Source: a virus. Taken from it: a stretch of 23,998 nucleotides of DNA. The notes under the pieces are model-generated. The model did no database searches, was not told the origin of the DNA, and saw nothing but the letters and a program-made list of their open reading frames with translations. The DNA lies in the IMG/VR virus record IMGVR_UViG_3300042894_004149, positions 1 to 23,998 of that record, one strand, 5' to 3'. The position numbers and the translations under genes were made by a program. Position 1 is the first letter of the stretch, and each line of letters starts with the position of its first letter. Below are positions 1 through 7,121 of the stretch, piece by piece.

Positions 1-674
1 TTGACACCTTTGCGATTCTTCATCCAGTATTCGTTGTTGAACTTGGTGGCCGCAACAGCTTCGGTCAGTGTGCTGATGCCACATGCCGCGGCTGCTTTCT
101 TATCGTGAATCACCCAAGTTGGAATATCCAATGTCATTCCATAATCACAAATGCCATCTAGCCATTTCAGCACAGTTTCACGTTTTTTCTGAGCAGCATC
201 TATTAATTTCAAATAATCTGCTAAGGGATTTACAGTTACAGTTTTGCCTTTGTCGGTCACAGTGGTGCTGGTACCTTGTGCAGTTAGGTTGGCAATTTTT
301 TGTTTGACTTCTGCGCTGCCAGGATCGCGCCATTCACCTGGCCACAGCCCTTTAGCGATCTGGAATCCTCCAGAGTCGCCCAGCATCAGTGTGCCTGCTT
401 CTCTTGCACGTACCATATCTTCACTTGGATCTGTTTTGGTAAGATCTAGGTTAGCATGTCCACCGGAATACAAACTCCAGCGGTATGGAAACAAGGCCTG
501 TTGGCTGTTGAGCCAATTCATCTGTTCCATATCTTGAATACCCACAGGCATACGTGCAGGATCCACATAAGGTCCTACACGTTGTTTGCCTACAAACGTG
601 GCATAGAATCCACTGATGGCTGGCAGGAATACTGCATAGTCGTTTTGCTTGGCAGTTAAATTGTCTTGTGGCAT
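1..674 (-). CDS. dpdA: TGT-like / DpdA-like DNA (or tRNA) guanine transglycosylase, 3' end missing
   Basis: This frame is open from the ATG at 674 to the window edge (about 224 residues). The motif LGDSGGFQI near residue 95 matches the DSGGFQ active-site signature of tRNA-guanine transglycosylases. A later segment, CDYGMTLDIPTW, resembles the second TGT core region (xxMxLDxxP). Phage members of this family (DpdA) swap guanine for a 7-deazaguanine base in DNA and protect it from restriction; that is family knowledge. The ATG at 674 is the first after an in-frame stop, and it overlaps the end of the upstream methyltransferase gene by 19 bases. There is no strong Shine-Dalgarno, so coupling is likely. 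The C-terminal half, including the nucleophilic Asp and any zinc site, lies outside the window. No preQ0 biosynthesis gene is visible here. DpdA rather than a tRNA enzyme is inferred from the phage context. Confidence 0.72.
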   Translation of the reverse strand, partial: MPQDNLTAKQNDYAVFLPAISGFYATFVGKQRVGPYVDPARMPVGIQDMEQMNWLNSQQALFPYRWSLYSGGHANLDLTKTDPSEDMVRAREAGTLMLGDSGGFQIAKGLWPGEWRDPGSAEVKQKIANLTAQGTSTTVTDKGKTVTVNPLADYLKLIDAAQKKRETVLKWLDGICDYGMTLDIPTWVIHDKKAAAACGISTLTEAVAATKFNNEYWMKNRKGV

Positions 675-1330
675 ACTAGTCTTATATTTCCATCCATTGA
701 GTCATCATATCCATTGGATAAATTTACATCAAAAACAAGATAAGTAGCAGGAATATTTTCCAATTGAGTCCTTATCTCTGTTTCAAAATCAAAATTAGGC
801 AAAGAATCATTATCAAATCGTGGATCGCGGTCGATCATGCGTTGTAGATTAAGTGCTAAAAATCCACAGCCACCCGGTGATAACATAGAAATAAAATCTA
901 AAACAACTTTACGCAAATCCGATAGTGGATGAAAATGTAAAGAACATATTGCAAACGCAGATTCAAAAAAATTCTGATGTTGCTGAATATATTCGTCATC
1001 GACGTGACCATACAAATCTGCATGATATGCTACACTACTAATATTATGGTCAATTCCAATAATATTAGGAATATATTTTTTAAATATATTCCATCCGCAT
1101 CCTATATCATATATTATTTTAGGATTCCTGTCTGTTAGATACTTTAAATAATAAAAAGGAACTGCAAAAAATTGTCTAGTGCCTACATGTTCCCGAGGCG
1201 AGCAATTATATCTATCTGCAAGAGAATAATATAATTTATCAAAATCTTGTGTTAAGCGGTGACATAGTTCAGTCTGCTCAAAATAAGCTTTGAATGTTTT
1301 TAAGTTGTAGGGATTAATATTTTTTTGCAT
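656..1330 (-). CDS. class I SAM-dependent methyltransferase-like protein (224 aa)
   Basis: A Rossmann-type methyltransferase is indicated by YDIGCGW at residues 74-80 (motif I, D-x-G-x-G) followed by IIGIDHN about 15 residues later, where the acidic residue at the end of strand beta-2 would bind the ribose of SAM. LSPGGCGFLALN near residue 150 fits the usual PGG turn before strand beta-5. The substrate cannot be read from the sequence. The gene starts 25 bases downstream of the sliding-clamp stop and its 3' end overlaps the TGT/DpdA-like gene by 19 bases, so it is probably co-transcribed with clamp and dpdA-like genes. A DNA- or nucleotide-modifying role would suit that position, but this is inference. 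Its AT content looks higher than that of the neighbouring dpdA-like gene. Confidence 0.7.
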   Translation of the reverse strand: MQKNINPYNLKTFKAYFEQTELCHRLTQDFDKLYYSLADRYNCSPREHVGTRQFFAVPFYYLKYLTDRNPKIIYDIGCGWNIFKKYIPNIIGIDHNISSVAYHADLYGHVDDEYIQQHQNFFESAFAICSLHFHPLSDLRKVVLDFISMLSPGGCGFLALNLQRMIDRDPRFDNDSLPNFDFETEIRTQLENIPATYLVFDVNLSNGYDDSMDGNIRLVCHKTI

Positions 1331-1355
1331 ATTATTTCTATTTTGAAAAATCTAA

Positions 1356-2078
1356 TCACTTAGTCAATGCTAGTAAAATATAATTATAGGTAGCAAGGCC
1401 GGAATCCACTGTGATTCGAGCACAGCCGTCGTCGCTGATGCTGATGGTTTTGTCTCCGGTCAAGCTCAAAATGTTCATCACAGTTTTGGTAGGATAACTC
1501 CATGCTCGCTTTAGTTGGCCCGTCACTGCTGAGTGAAAGATGAAATTCCCTGCATGGGTTGAATGATCTCCAAACAAACATACCAAATTTCCATTTTCTA
1601 CTTTGATCTGAAAACTTGTTTCTTCAGCATGTGCTTGTGCTTGCATACGCAATCGTTGAATGGCCACCACAGTGGGAACAAATGTGATATGCCAGGTTGC
1701 GCCTCTGAATTTTGGTGTCTTGACCTGTGCCGAAACCACTCCGGATGTCATAAACCTATAGTTGTTTTTGAAATCGCTTGCAGCATTTTCAAAATCAATT
1801 CCGTCGGGTTCTCCGGTTGCTTTGTGCGTGACTGTTAGTTTGCTATTTTCTTTGTAGGCTTCTAAATTCAACAAGATCTTGAGTTTGCCCAAATTAGGCA
1901 TACCAAAAGTTCCTGTGAACTTGGGTTCTGGCACTGTGAACTTGGCATCCAATACTACGGAATTATCAGTACCAACACCAACCACCTCTGTGGCATTGGC
2001 ATCCCCGGTGATTTTAATTAGTTCGATGCATCCCAAGTCGTGCGTGTGTTCTACTAAGTCTAATAGATTGTCTTTCAT
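1356..2078 (-). CDS. gp45: DNA polymerase sliding clamp, T4 gp45-like (240 aa)
   Basis: The product is about the length of T4 gp45 (228 aa) and has clamp-like features. It begins MKDNLLDLVEHTHDLGCIE, contains the central segment KFRGATWHITFVP, and ends in the strand YNYILLALTK. By family knowledge it forms a ring that tethers the polymerase and, in T4, also activates late transcription. The frame extends further upstream, but I chose ATG 2078 because AGGAGA lies nine bases before it and a sigma-70-like promoter (TTGCAA, 17 bases, TATAAT) sits just upstream in the gap. The matching polymerase, with a clamp-binding C-terminus, is encoded two genes upstream. Clamp-loader genes (gp44/gp62) are not in the window. 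Recognition is from remembered family pattern, not alignment. Confidence 0.8.
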   Translation of the reverse strand: MKDNLLDLVEHTHDLGCIELIKITGDANATEVVGVGTDNSVVLDAKFTVPEPKFTGTFGMPNLGKLKILLNLEAYKENSKLTVTHKATGEPDGIDFENAASDFKNNYRFMTSGVVSAQVKTPKFRGATWHITFVPTVVAIQRLRMQAQAHAEETSFQIKVENGNLVCLFGDHSTHAGNFIFHSAVTGQLKRAWSYPTKTVMNILSLTGDKTISISDDGCARITVDSGLATYNYILLALTK

Positions 2079-2087
2079 GTGTATATT

Positions 2088-2093
2088 TCTCCT
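2088..2093 (-). promoter_or_regulatory. ribosome binding site of the sliding-clamp gene
   Basis: AGGAGA on the minus strand, nine bases before ATG 2078. It decides the start: the same frame is open further upstream, but those starts lack a Shine-Dalgarno and would lie upstream of the predicted transcript start. Confidence 0.75.
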
Positions 2094-2100
2094 ATTGTTT

Positions 2101-2129
2101 ATTATACAGTGTGTATTTAGATTTTGCAA
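2101..2129 (-). promoter_or_regulatory. sigma-70-like promoter for the clamp gene
   Basis: On the minus strand TTGCAA (2129-2124) is followed by a 17-base spacer and a perfect TATAAT (2106-2101). It lies entirely in the gap between the 340-aa gene and the clamp gene, giving a predicted start near 2094 and a leader of about 16 bases carrying the AGGAGA site. This suggests that host RNA polymerase transcribes the clamp separately from the polymerase gene, as expected for an early or middle phage gene. Confidence 0.6.
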
Positions 2130-2130
2130 G

Positions 2131-3153
2131 TCATTTGTTGATAATTTTTGCCAAAGATTGACCCCCGCGAATACTGGTAGTTTTGCCAGGTCGTTGTAGT
2201 TCTATCCAGGTCCATGTACTATTGTTGTGCCATTTGAATATGCACTTGTATCCAATGGATTGAGCTAATTCAAAAATCAATCGTCCAGGGGTATAGTAAG
2301 AAACATTATGTTCAATCAGCATGACTGCATGATGCCGATCACAGTCATTGATAGTCATACACAATACCCCACCTGGCATTAATTTTTTAAAAATTTCTTC
2401 AAGATATTGCTTGATCACTGACAATGGTTTGTAATTAAAATAATTGTAAGCCACACATAATGCAATTTGATCACTGGGCAATTTGTCTAACGTTTTGTTT
2501 ATCACATAAGGACGCAGTCTACGCTGATACACTGGGTTAAATTTATCTAACACAGGTTGGAACAAATCTTTGTGATCATCAACTATGTACACAGGATCAT
2601 TGGCTGTTATCAAGTCAATAAAAGATTCTTTTCCGGGATGAATTACCATGGCAGAAAAGCGCCAATCAGTGCGAAGAAGAATACGATTGTGCAAAATTTC
2701 TTTAACAGTTACGTCTGGCTCTAATATATCATCCAGCCACTGTGTATTGTGTTTTTTGGTAAATGTTGTTTTTATTGGATCTATGCCAAATCTTCTTATG
2801 CCATAGTTGTCAATGTAAAAATCATTAAGCAATGGATCATTTGAATCAAATGACTGATTGAGATAACAATCACTATATTGTTGATATCGTAACTCACTTT
2901 GTTCAAGCCAAGTAGATTCTTCAGCATAGATAATTTGATCAATTTCTTTTTTTAAATCTACTAGATGATTTTCAAAATTGTCAAAAGAATTTTGCAATGC
3001 AATATTCTGCGACTCTAAATCATGCGAGATTATTGTTTGTGAATTAACTGTGTGTATAATTTTTTCAAGGGCATATCGGGCATGCAGTTTAACATCAACG
3101 CAGGACAAGTTATCAAGTTGATTGCGATAAAAAACAAGCTCGCTAAATTTCAT
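2131..3153 (-). CDS. methyltransferase-fold-like phage protein with degenerate SAM motif (340 aa)
   Basis: Residues about 40-80 look like a coiled coil (ENHLVDLKKEIDQII). The C-terminal half has the layout of a class I methyltransferase: a hydrophobic strand (DPVYIVDDH), then IALCVAYNYFNY, then a helix leading to LMPGGVLCMTIND, then an aromatic-rich last strand. The usual glycine-rich motif I is missing at the expected place, so it may be a very divergent or inactive methyltransferase. The start codon overlaps the polymerase stop (TAATG at 3153-3155), so it is translationally coupled to DNA polymerase. Stable coupling to polymerase and a position before the clamp suggest a replication-associated or DNA-modifying role. 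No function is assigned. Confidence 0.55.
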   Translation of the reverse strand: MKFSELVFYRNQLDNLSCVDVKLHARYALEKIIHTVNSQTIISHDLESQNIALQNSFDNFENHLVDLKKEIDQIIYAEESTWLEQSELRYQQYSDCYLNQSFDSNDPLLNDFYIDNYGIRRFGIDPIKTTFTKKHNTQWLDDILEPDVTVKEILHNRILLRTDWRFSAMVIHPGKESFIDLITANDPVYIVDDHKDLFQPVLDKFNPVYQRRLRPYVINKTLDKLPSDQIALCVAYNYFNYKPLSVIKQYLEEIFKKLMPGGVLCMTINDCDRHHAVMLIEHNVSYYTPGRLIFELAQSIGYKCIFKWHNNSTWTWIELQRPGKTTSIRGGQSLAKIINK

Positions 3154-5813
3154 TATGACCAGTCAAACAAACTTTGGAACGTATTTTCTGTATTGGTAGC
3201 TGATGCCAAGTCCCAGTTTAGTACACCCAATAGGTTATCAATTTTTTGATCTACCACAGTGGCTTCCATTTCTGAATCGTCAAATGGCAAATCTTTAAAC
3301 CACTGTGGCAAATGCATTTCATCTGTGGGATAACCTATGCTGGTCCAGCCAAGTGCATTGCTCTTTAGTTTGCACACAATGGTTTTCATGCCATCTACTA
3401 CCTGCATTGAATAATTGTCGCTATTCATCTTGCGCATGGCATTCCAGTTAATGGCAGCTCTGACGTGGCCCGGCATGTTGGCACGACCCAGTCGTTCTTC
3501 TTCTTTGGCATACTTGGTCAAGTTGTTCACACGTTTAGGCGAACCTTTTTCCCAACCCGGGCGTTCAGCAAATTCATATTTGAATTTACGTATGCGTTCA
3601 ATGATAACGCCACGTTGAACACCACTCAACACACTATTTAAAATTTCTAATAGAAAATCTTGAATAACCTTAGGAGTGTCACTGCGCTTTAGGTCCAGAC
3701 CCATGGCCTTGGTCTTGCCGGGTTTACCATCAACATCTAATCTTTTGCCTTCAAGATCAATGATGTTGACTGCATAACGTTTCTTTGTAATAAACAAACT
3801 ACGATCTGCCACAAGTTCTCTGCCAGCCTTGATAAGTTCTCCGGCGCCTCTAGGACAATGAAATGCTCGTTCCATGTACGCTGGAAAGCTGAGATTAACT
3901 TGCTCGGCAATTGAATCATACAGTGCAATACAAGTTTCTTTGCTCCATTCCATGCGTCCTGCTTCAACTTCGGACTTTAACACCGGCCATGCACTAAAAT
4001 AACATGAATCTGTGTCGCCGTATATAATGGACTCGCCCATGTGATCATACTTGCCGGTGATGCATTCATTGATGTGTGCATCCATGTGTTGAGCAATGGC
4101 GCGGCCAGTGAGCGTGGTACTTTGCCCGATACGTTTGTCAAAGAATCTACAACCTGGATTTAAAATAGCACCATACAAGCTATTCAAGTTAATTTTCTTA
4201 ACTAACTGACGCTTATCCCAAAATGATTCTTCTTTTTTAGTTTTAGCTTCTTTCTTTTTGGCCTGCATCTCTTTACGTTCAGCATACCAACGTTCTAGTA
4301 ATCCTGGTATAATACCTTTTCGCTCATAGGTCACAATGGTTCCGTTGGCAGTCAGCATCCAGGGTTGATTACTGTCAAATATCATTGTCCATACCTCTGC
4401 GGCACTGTGCACAGTTTCATTGCCGTCTTGCCAGTCTATGGTAATTTCTGTACCACGTTGTTGTTCCATGACCGCGGTATATTCTAAACTACCAAACAGG
4501 CCTTCCCAGGCCATGGCAAAACTACTTTTATTATCAATTTTGCCTTTGATGTACCGATCAGTCATCACAGGGCGTAGTTGGCCAATGATAGTTTCTGGCC
4601 CCATGTTGAGTGCTCGAATAGCCGACGGATACAGTGAGTTAATATCAACTGATCCGATCCATTCGTGTATGCCTTTTTTGGGATATGCTACATATGCTCC
4701 GGCCGCTTGCGTGTCATCATCTGTGAGTCGTTGTTGTCGATTGGGAACAACCATACCACGTTCGTGCGCTTCATTGATAATGGCCTGTTCAGTCACGGCC
4801 ACGGCTCCCATGGTAGTTTGCAACAGCACAGTGTTGGCATGCGCCAGTTCGTTGGCTAGATCCAGGAATCGTAATTTTTGATCCAATTTGTGCAACAACA
4901 GCGTGTCTTGGCGATTGTATTCTAAAAATATCTTGAAGTTTTGATTGTACAGTTGATCCAGTGTGCCTTCGAATTGAGTCTTGCGTTCGTCTAACTCGTA
5001 CTCACCAATGGCATCCAAACTGTAACTATGACGTTCTTCATAGGTATACTTGCGATACAGTTGCATATAGTCCATGTGCACTCGCCCAATCAAATCATAC
5101 GTTTGATTTTCTGCACCAAATCGTTCAAACATTCTTGGCTTAGGGTACTGATTCCACAAACAGAATCTGCGTGTGTCATCCTTGTTCAGCACACGAGTTA
5201 CTCTGTTCACAGTATAAGGAATATCGTATCCTTCCGAATTCCACCCGGACAGTGCATCTGCGTCTTCAATGAGATCCAAAAATGTTTTTAACATTTCTTC
5301 TTCACGTTCAAATAACATACAGTTTTCAAACGTGCCAGCAATTTCTTCAGCAGTGGCCCAACTCATGTGTTTTGGTGGTACTGCCAATGTGACCAGTTGA
5401 TCTAACCATGTTAGATATAATGATATTGCAGTTATGGGATTAAAAGGATCTGCAACTGGGCTAAATCCACGTTCTGGATCAAACGCAACTTCAATGTCAA
5501 AAAATGCCACATTGAGTTCTGGCGCATCTTGTCCAATGTAATTTTCACTTAAACATCTGAATACAGGATTGATATCACTCTCGTAGAGATTTTTGCCTGA
5601 CTGTGCTCGAACTTCTTTGCGAAACTCTTTGTTGTTGCGTGTACTAAACCGTGATACCGGCGTGCCATAAATGCTGGTAAACTTGCCACGTGGGTCGTCG
5701 TAGTAAAATATATAATTGGCTGGATATTCCTTGTAGACTCGTTCGCCATTGCGTCGTTCTACAACATGGATACGATCGTGTTCACGATCATAAAGTGCGT
5801 CAATATAACTCAA
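3153..5813 (-). CDS. gp43: family B DNA polymerase with 3'-5' exonuclease, T4 gp43-like (886 aa)
   Basis: Length is close to T4 gp43 (898 aa) and all expected motifs are present in order. Exonuclease: FFDIE at 104-108 (Exo I), GWNSEGYDIP at 190-199 (Exo II), YNRQD at 299-303 (Exo III). Polymerase: VDINSLYPS at 389-397 (motif A), KKINLNSLYG at 539-548 (motif B), IIYGDTDS at 596-603 (motif C). The last seven residues, QSLFDWS, look like a clamp-binding peptide, comparable to the hydrophobic tail of gp43 that binds gp45. No intein or domain split is seen. The start is a TTG at 5813, with GGAGA four bases upstream and no ATG in a comparable position. It is the first gene after a short leader with a tandem repeat and is coupled to the 340-aa gene downstream. 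Confidence 0.95.
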   Translation of the reverse strand: MSYIDALYDREHDRIHVVERRNGERVYKEYPANYIFYYDDPRGKFTSIYGTPVSRFSTRNNKEFRKEVRAQSGKNLYESDINPVFRCLSENYIGQDAPELNVAFFDIEVAFDPERGFSPVADPFNPITAISLYLTWLDQLVTLAVPPKHMSWATAEEIAGTFENCMLFEREEEMLKTFLDLIEDADALSGWNSEGYDIPYTVNRVTRVLNKDDTRRFCLWNQYPKPRMFERFGAENQTYDLIGRVHMDYMQLYRKYTYEERHSYSLDAIGEYELDERKTQFEGTLDQLYNQNFKIFLEYNRQDTLLLHKLDQKLRFLDLANELAHANTVLLQTTMGAVAVTEQAIINEAHERGMVVPNRQQRLTDDDTQAAGAYVAYPKKGIHEWIGSVDINSLYPSAIRALNMGPETIIGQLRPVMTDRYIKGKIDNKSSFAMAWEGLFGSLEYTAVMEQQRGTEITIDWQDGNETVHSAAEVWTMIFDSNQPWMLTANGTIVTYERKGIIPGLLERWYAERKEMQAKKKEAKTKKEESFWDKRQLVKKINLNSLYGAILNPGCRFFDKRIGQSTTLTGRAIAQHMDAHINECITGKYDHMGESIIYGDTDSCYFSAWPVLKSEVEAGRMEWSKETCIALYDSIAEQVNLSFPAYMERAFHCPRGAGELIKAGRELVADRSLFITKKRYAVNIIDLEGKRLDVDGKPGKTKAMGLDLKRSDTPKVIQDFLLEILNSVLSGVQRGVIIERIRKFKYEFAERPGWEKGSPKRVNNLTKYAKEEERLGRANMPGHVRAAINWNAMRKMNSDNYSMQVVDGMKTIVCKLKSNALGWTSIGYPTDEMHLPQWFKDLPFDDSEMEATVVDQKIDNLLGVLNWDLASATNTENTFQSLFDWS

Positions 5814-5840
5814 TTTTTCTCCGATTATGGCCGATTAGCC
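5814..5840 (-). promoter_or_regulatory. polymerase leader: Shine-Dalgarno and tandem TAATCGG repeat
   Basis: The 54-base gap before the polymerase TTG carries GGAGA (5822-5818), four bases from the start codon. Overlapping and just upstream of it are two direct copies of TAATCGG (5837-5831 and 5827-5821) exactly ten bases apart. In T4 the polymerase represses its own translation by binding an RNA element next to this ribosome site. A paired element at the same place here could play a similar part, though I do not see a comparable stable hairpin. Confidence 0.4.
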
Positions 5841-5867
5841 GTGTTGCATGCTCGTAACGTGAGCGAC

Positions 5868-6455
5868 TCATTCTTGTTTATTTACACGCCTGGCTGGTTG
5901 CCCCAGATATAACCCAGATTGCTCGATGCTTTTTGTAACCAAGGCAGCGGCGCCCACCTCTACCCAATCACATATAGAAAGTTTGTCAATGACATTGCTT
6001 CTCATTCCTAACACACACATAGATCCTATTGTGGTACTGCCGGCTATCATAGCACCTGGTTGCATAAGACTTCCTTGTCCAAGGTTGCTTTGATGGGCAA
6101 TCATACAGTAAGGTGCAACTAAACAATCTCGCCCAATGGTACTACTCCAAAGTGCACTGGAAAATTGAGAAATTACAGAACCTTCGCCAACTTCAGCATG
6201 TGGATCAATTACACAACTTGGGTGAATCAGTGTAGCACGTGATAACAATCTTTCGTCTAGTGCAGTAATTAATTGTTTTCTCAAGTCAAGATCACGAGTC
6301 ACTGCAACTACAAATCGATCATTGTCTTTATAGTTGCCTTGCAAAAAGTCATCTGGTTCTAGGATATCAATAGACTGCCCGTGAGTACTAAACAATCCAA
6401 CAAAGTCATTGGCTAATGTGGCTTGATTATACCCGATTATTTTTATCTTGCTCAT
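5868..6455 (-). CDS. left-handed beta-helix sugar O-/N-acyltransferase, PglD/NeuD-like (about 195 aa)
   Basis: From about residue 80 the protein is built of hexapeptide repeats (for example VIDPHAEVGEGSVI and LIHPSCVIDP), the left-handed beta-helix fold of acyl/acetyltransferases. An N-terminal part starting KIKIIGYNQ has the Rossmann-like layout of PglD/NeuD proteins. The histidine in MIAHQSNLGQG sits where the catalytic His of PglD lies, and the protein ends with the typical GLYLGQPARRV turn. Such enzymes acylate amino-sugars or sialic acids for surface glycans. I prefer ATG 6455 (MSKIKIIG), where homology would begin; ATGs at 6476 and 6494 are alternatives and there is no clear ribosome site. 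The gene overlaps the 3' end of the DUF6356-like gene by 29 bases, suggesting coupling. Confidence 0.72.
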   Translation of the reverse strand: MSKIKIIGYNQATLANDFVGLFSTHGQSIDILEPDDFLQGNYKDNDRFVVAVTRDLDLRKQLITALDERLLSRATLIHPSCVIDPHAEVGEGSVISQFSSALWSSTIGRDCLVAPYCMIAHQSNLGQGSLMQPGAMIAGSTTIGSMCVLGMRSNVIDKLSICDWVEVGAAALVTKSIEQSGLYLGQPARRVNKQE

Positions 6456-6690
6456 GCTGTTGTTGGTCTTCTGCATCAAATAGTTTCTGTGCATGGCGTA
6501 ACTTTCGCATGTCCTTGAACACTCGATATATGCCTACTGGTCCTTTATTAGCCCAGATCCCCGGAAACACCCCATGAATAAACCCCAACATGGCAATTTT
6601 AATAAGTTGGTAACCCACTACAATACTGTGATGTAGGTGTTGCCAATAAGTCCAACCAGTGTCTTTAAGATGTTGTTGATGTTTGTTCAT
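6427..6690 (-). CDS. small membrane-associated protein, DUF6356-like (87 aa)
   Basis: A hydrophobic segment around residues 24-46 (GYQLIKIAMLGFIHGVFPG) is followed by a charged tail. A His-rich N-terminal stretch precedes a GYQ...GFIHGxFP pattern that I recall from DUF6356 proteins, which often sit in phage or capsule-type loci. The function is unknown. It overlaps the acyltransferase gene downstream and lies 24 bases after dsbA-like, so it appears to belong to the same transcript from the promoter near 7000. Identification is by remembered motif only. Confidence 0.55.
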   Translation of the reverse strand: MNKHQQHLKDTGWTYWQHLHHSIVVGYQLIKIAMLGFIHGVFPGIWANKGPVGIYRVFKDMRKLRHAQKLFDAEDQQQHEQDKNNRV

Positions 6691-6714
6691 GGCTATTCTG
6701 AGATACGGTCACTG

Positions 6715-6975
6715 TTATAGTGTTTTGCCCACAGTTTCTAGAATTGTTTCTAACAATTCATGATCCTGTTTCTCTCTACCAAACTCTGCCTTGTGTGCAA
6801 GCCTAATGGCTTTTTTCAGGACAGCAGGCTTGATCTCAAGCTCCTCGGCAACTGCTTTGATAGTGTCAGCTAGCCCACCGTTTAAAGTTTCAATTTCGTG
6901 CATGACCTGCATGCCTTCGTTGATGATTTGAGTGAGCTTGAGTTTTTGTTCGCCGTTGAAAGTTTTTGTAGACAT
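6715..6975 (-). CDS. dsbA: dsDNA-binding protein, T4 DsbA-like (86 aa)
   Basis: This short, charged, all-helical protein has the length (86 aa against 89 in T4) and layout of the DsbA-like double-stranded DNA-binding proteins of T4-type phages. A first helix (EQKLKLTQIINEGMQVMHEI) is followed by a core, DTIKAVAEELEIKPAVLKK, with the spacing of a helix-turn-helix. In T4, DsbA binds DNA near late promoters and modulates transcription. The start is secure: AGGAG lies six bases before ATG 6975 and a sigma-70-like promoter precedes it. This assignment rests on remembered family resemblance. Confidence 0.62.
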   Translation of the reverse strand: MSTKTFNGEQKLKLTQIINEGMQVMHEIETLNGGLADTIKAVAEELEIKPAVLKKAIRLAHKAEFGREKQDHELLETILETVGKTL

Positions 6976-6980
6976 ATAAA

Positions 6981-7026
6981 TCTCCTGTTAGTCAAACAAG
7001 TATACAGTATTATGTGTAAAAGTCAA
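6981..7026 (-). promoter_or_regulatory. sigma-70-like promoter and ribosome site for dsbA-like gene
   Basis: On the minus strand TTGACT (7026-7021) is followed by a 16-base spacer and TATACT (7004-6999). The predicted start near 6992 leaves a short leader with AGGAG (6986-6982). The promoter would drive dsbA-like, the DUF6356-like gene and the acyltransferase gene. Confidence 0.55.
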
Positions 7027-7121
7027 TGATATTTTGGTTAAATCAGTAATTATAATATTTTAGTTTTATAGATTATTTGACAAGAAATATTTATTAACTG
7101 AAGATTGAAATCCAGTACCAA

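Noticed and set aside
83-659. Plus-strand frames of 67-97 codons at the left end
   Set aside because: They are antisense to the TGT/DpdA-like frame, have low-complexity or Cys-rich translations and no ribosome sites.
3737-3967. Minus-strand frame inside DNA polymerase
   Set aside because: It is out of frame within a gene whose motifs are continuous, so it is a shadow and not a frameshift.
5868-5885. Late-promoter-like GTAAATAA on the minus strand
   Set aside because: It lies in the last codons of the acyltransferase gene, and the polymerase further down already has its own leader.
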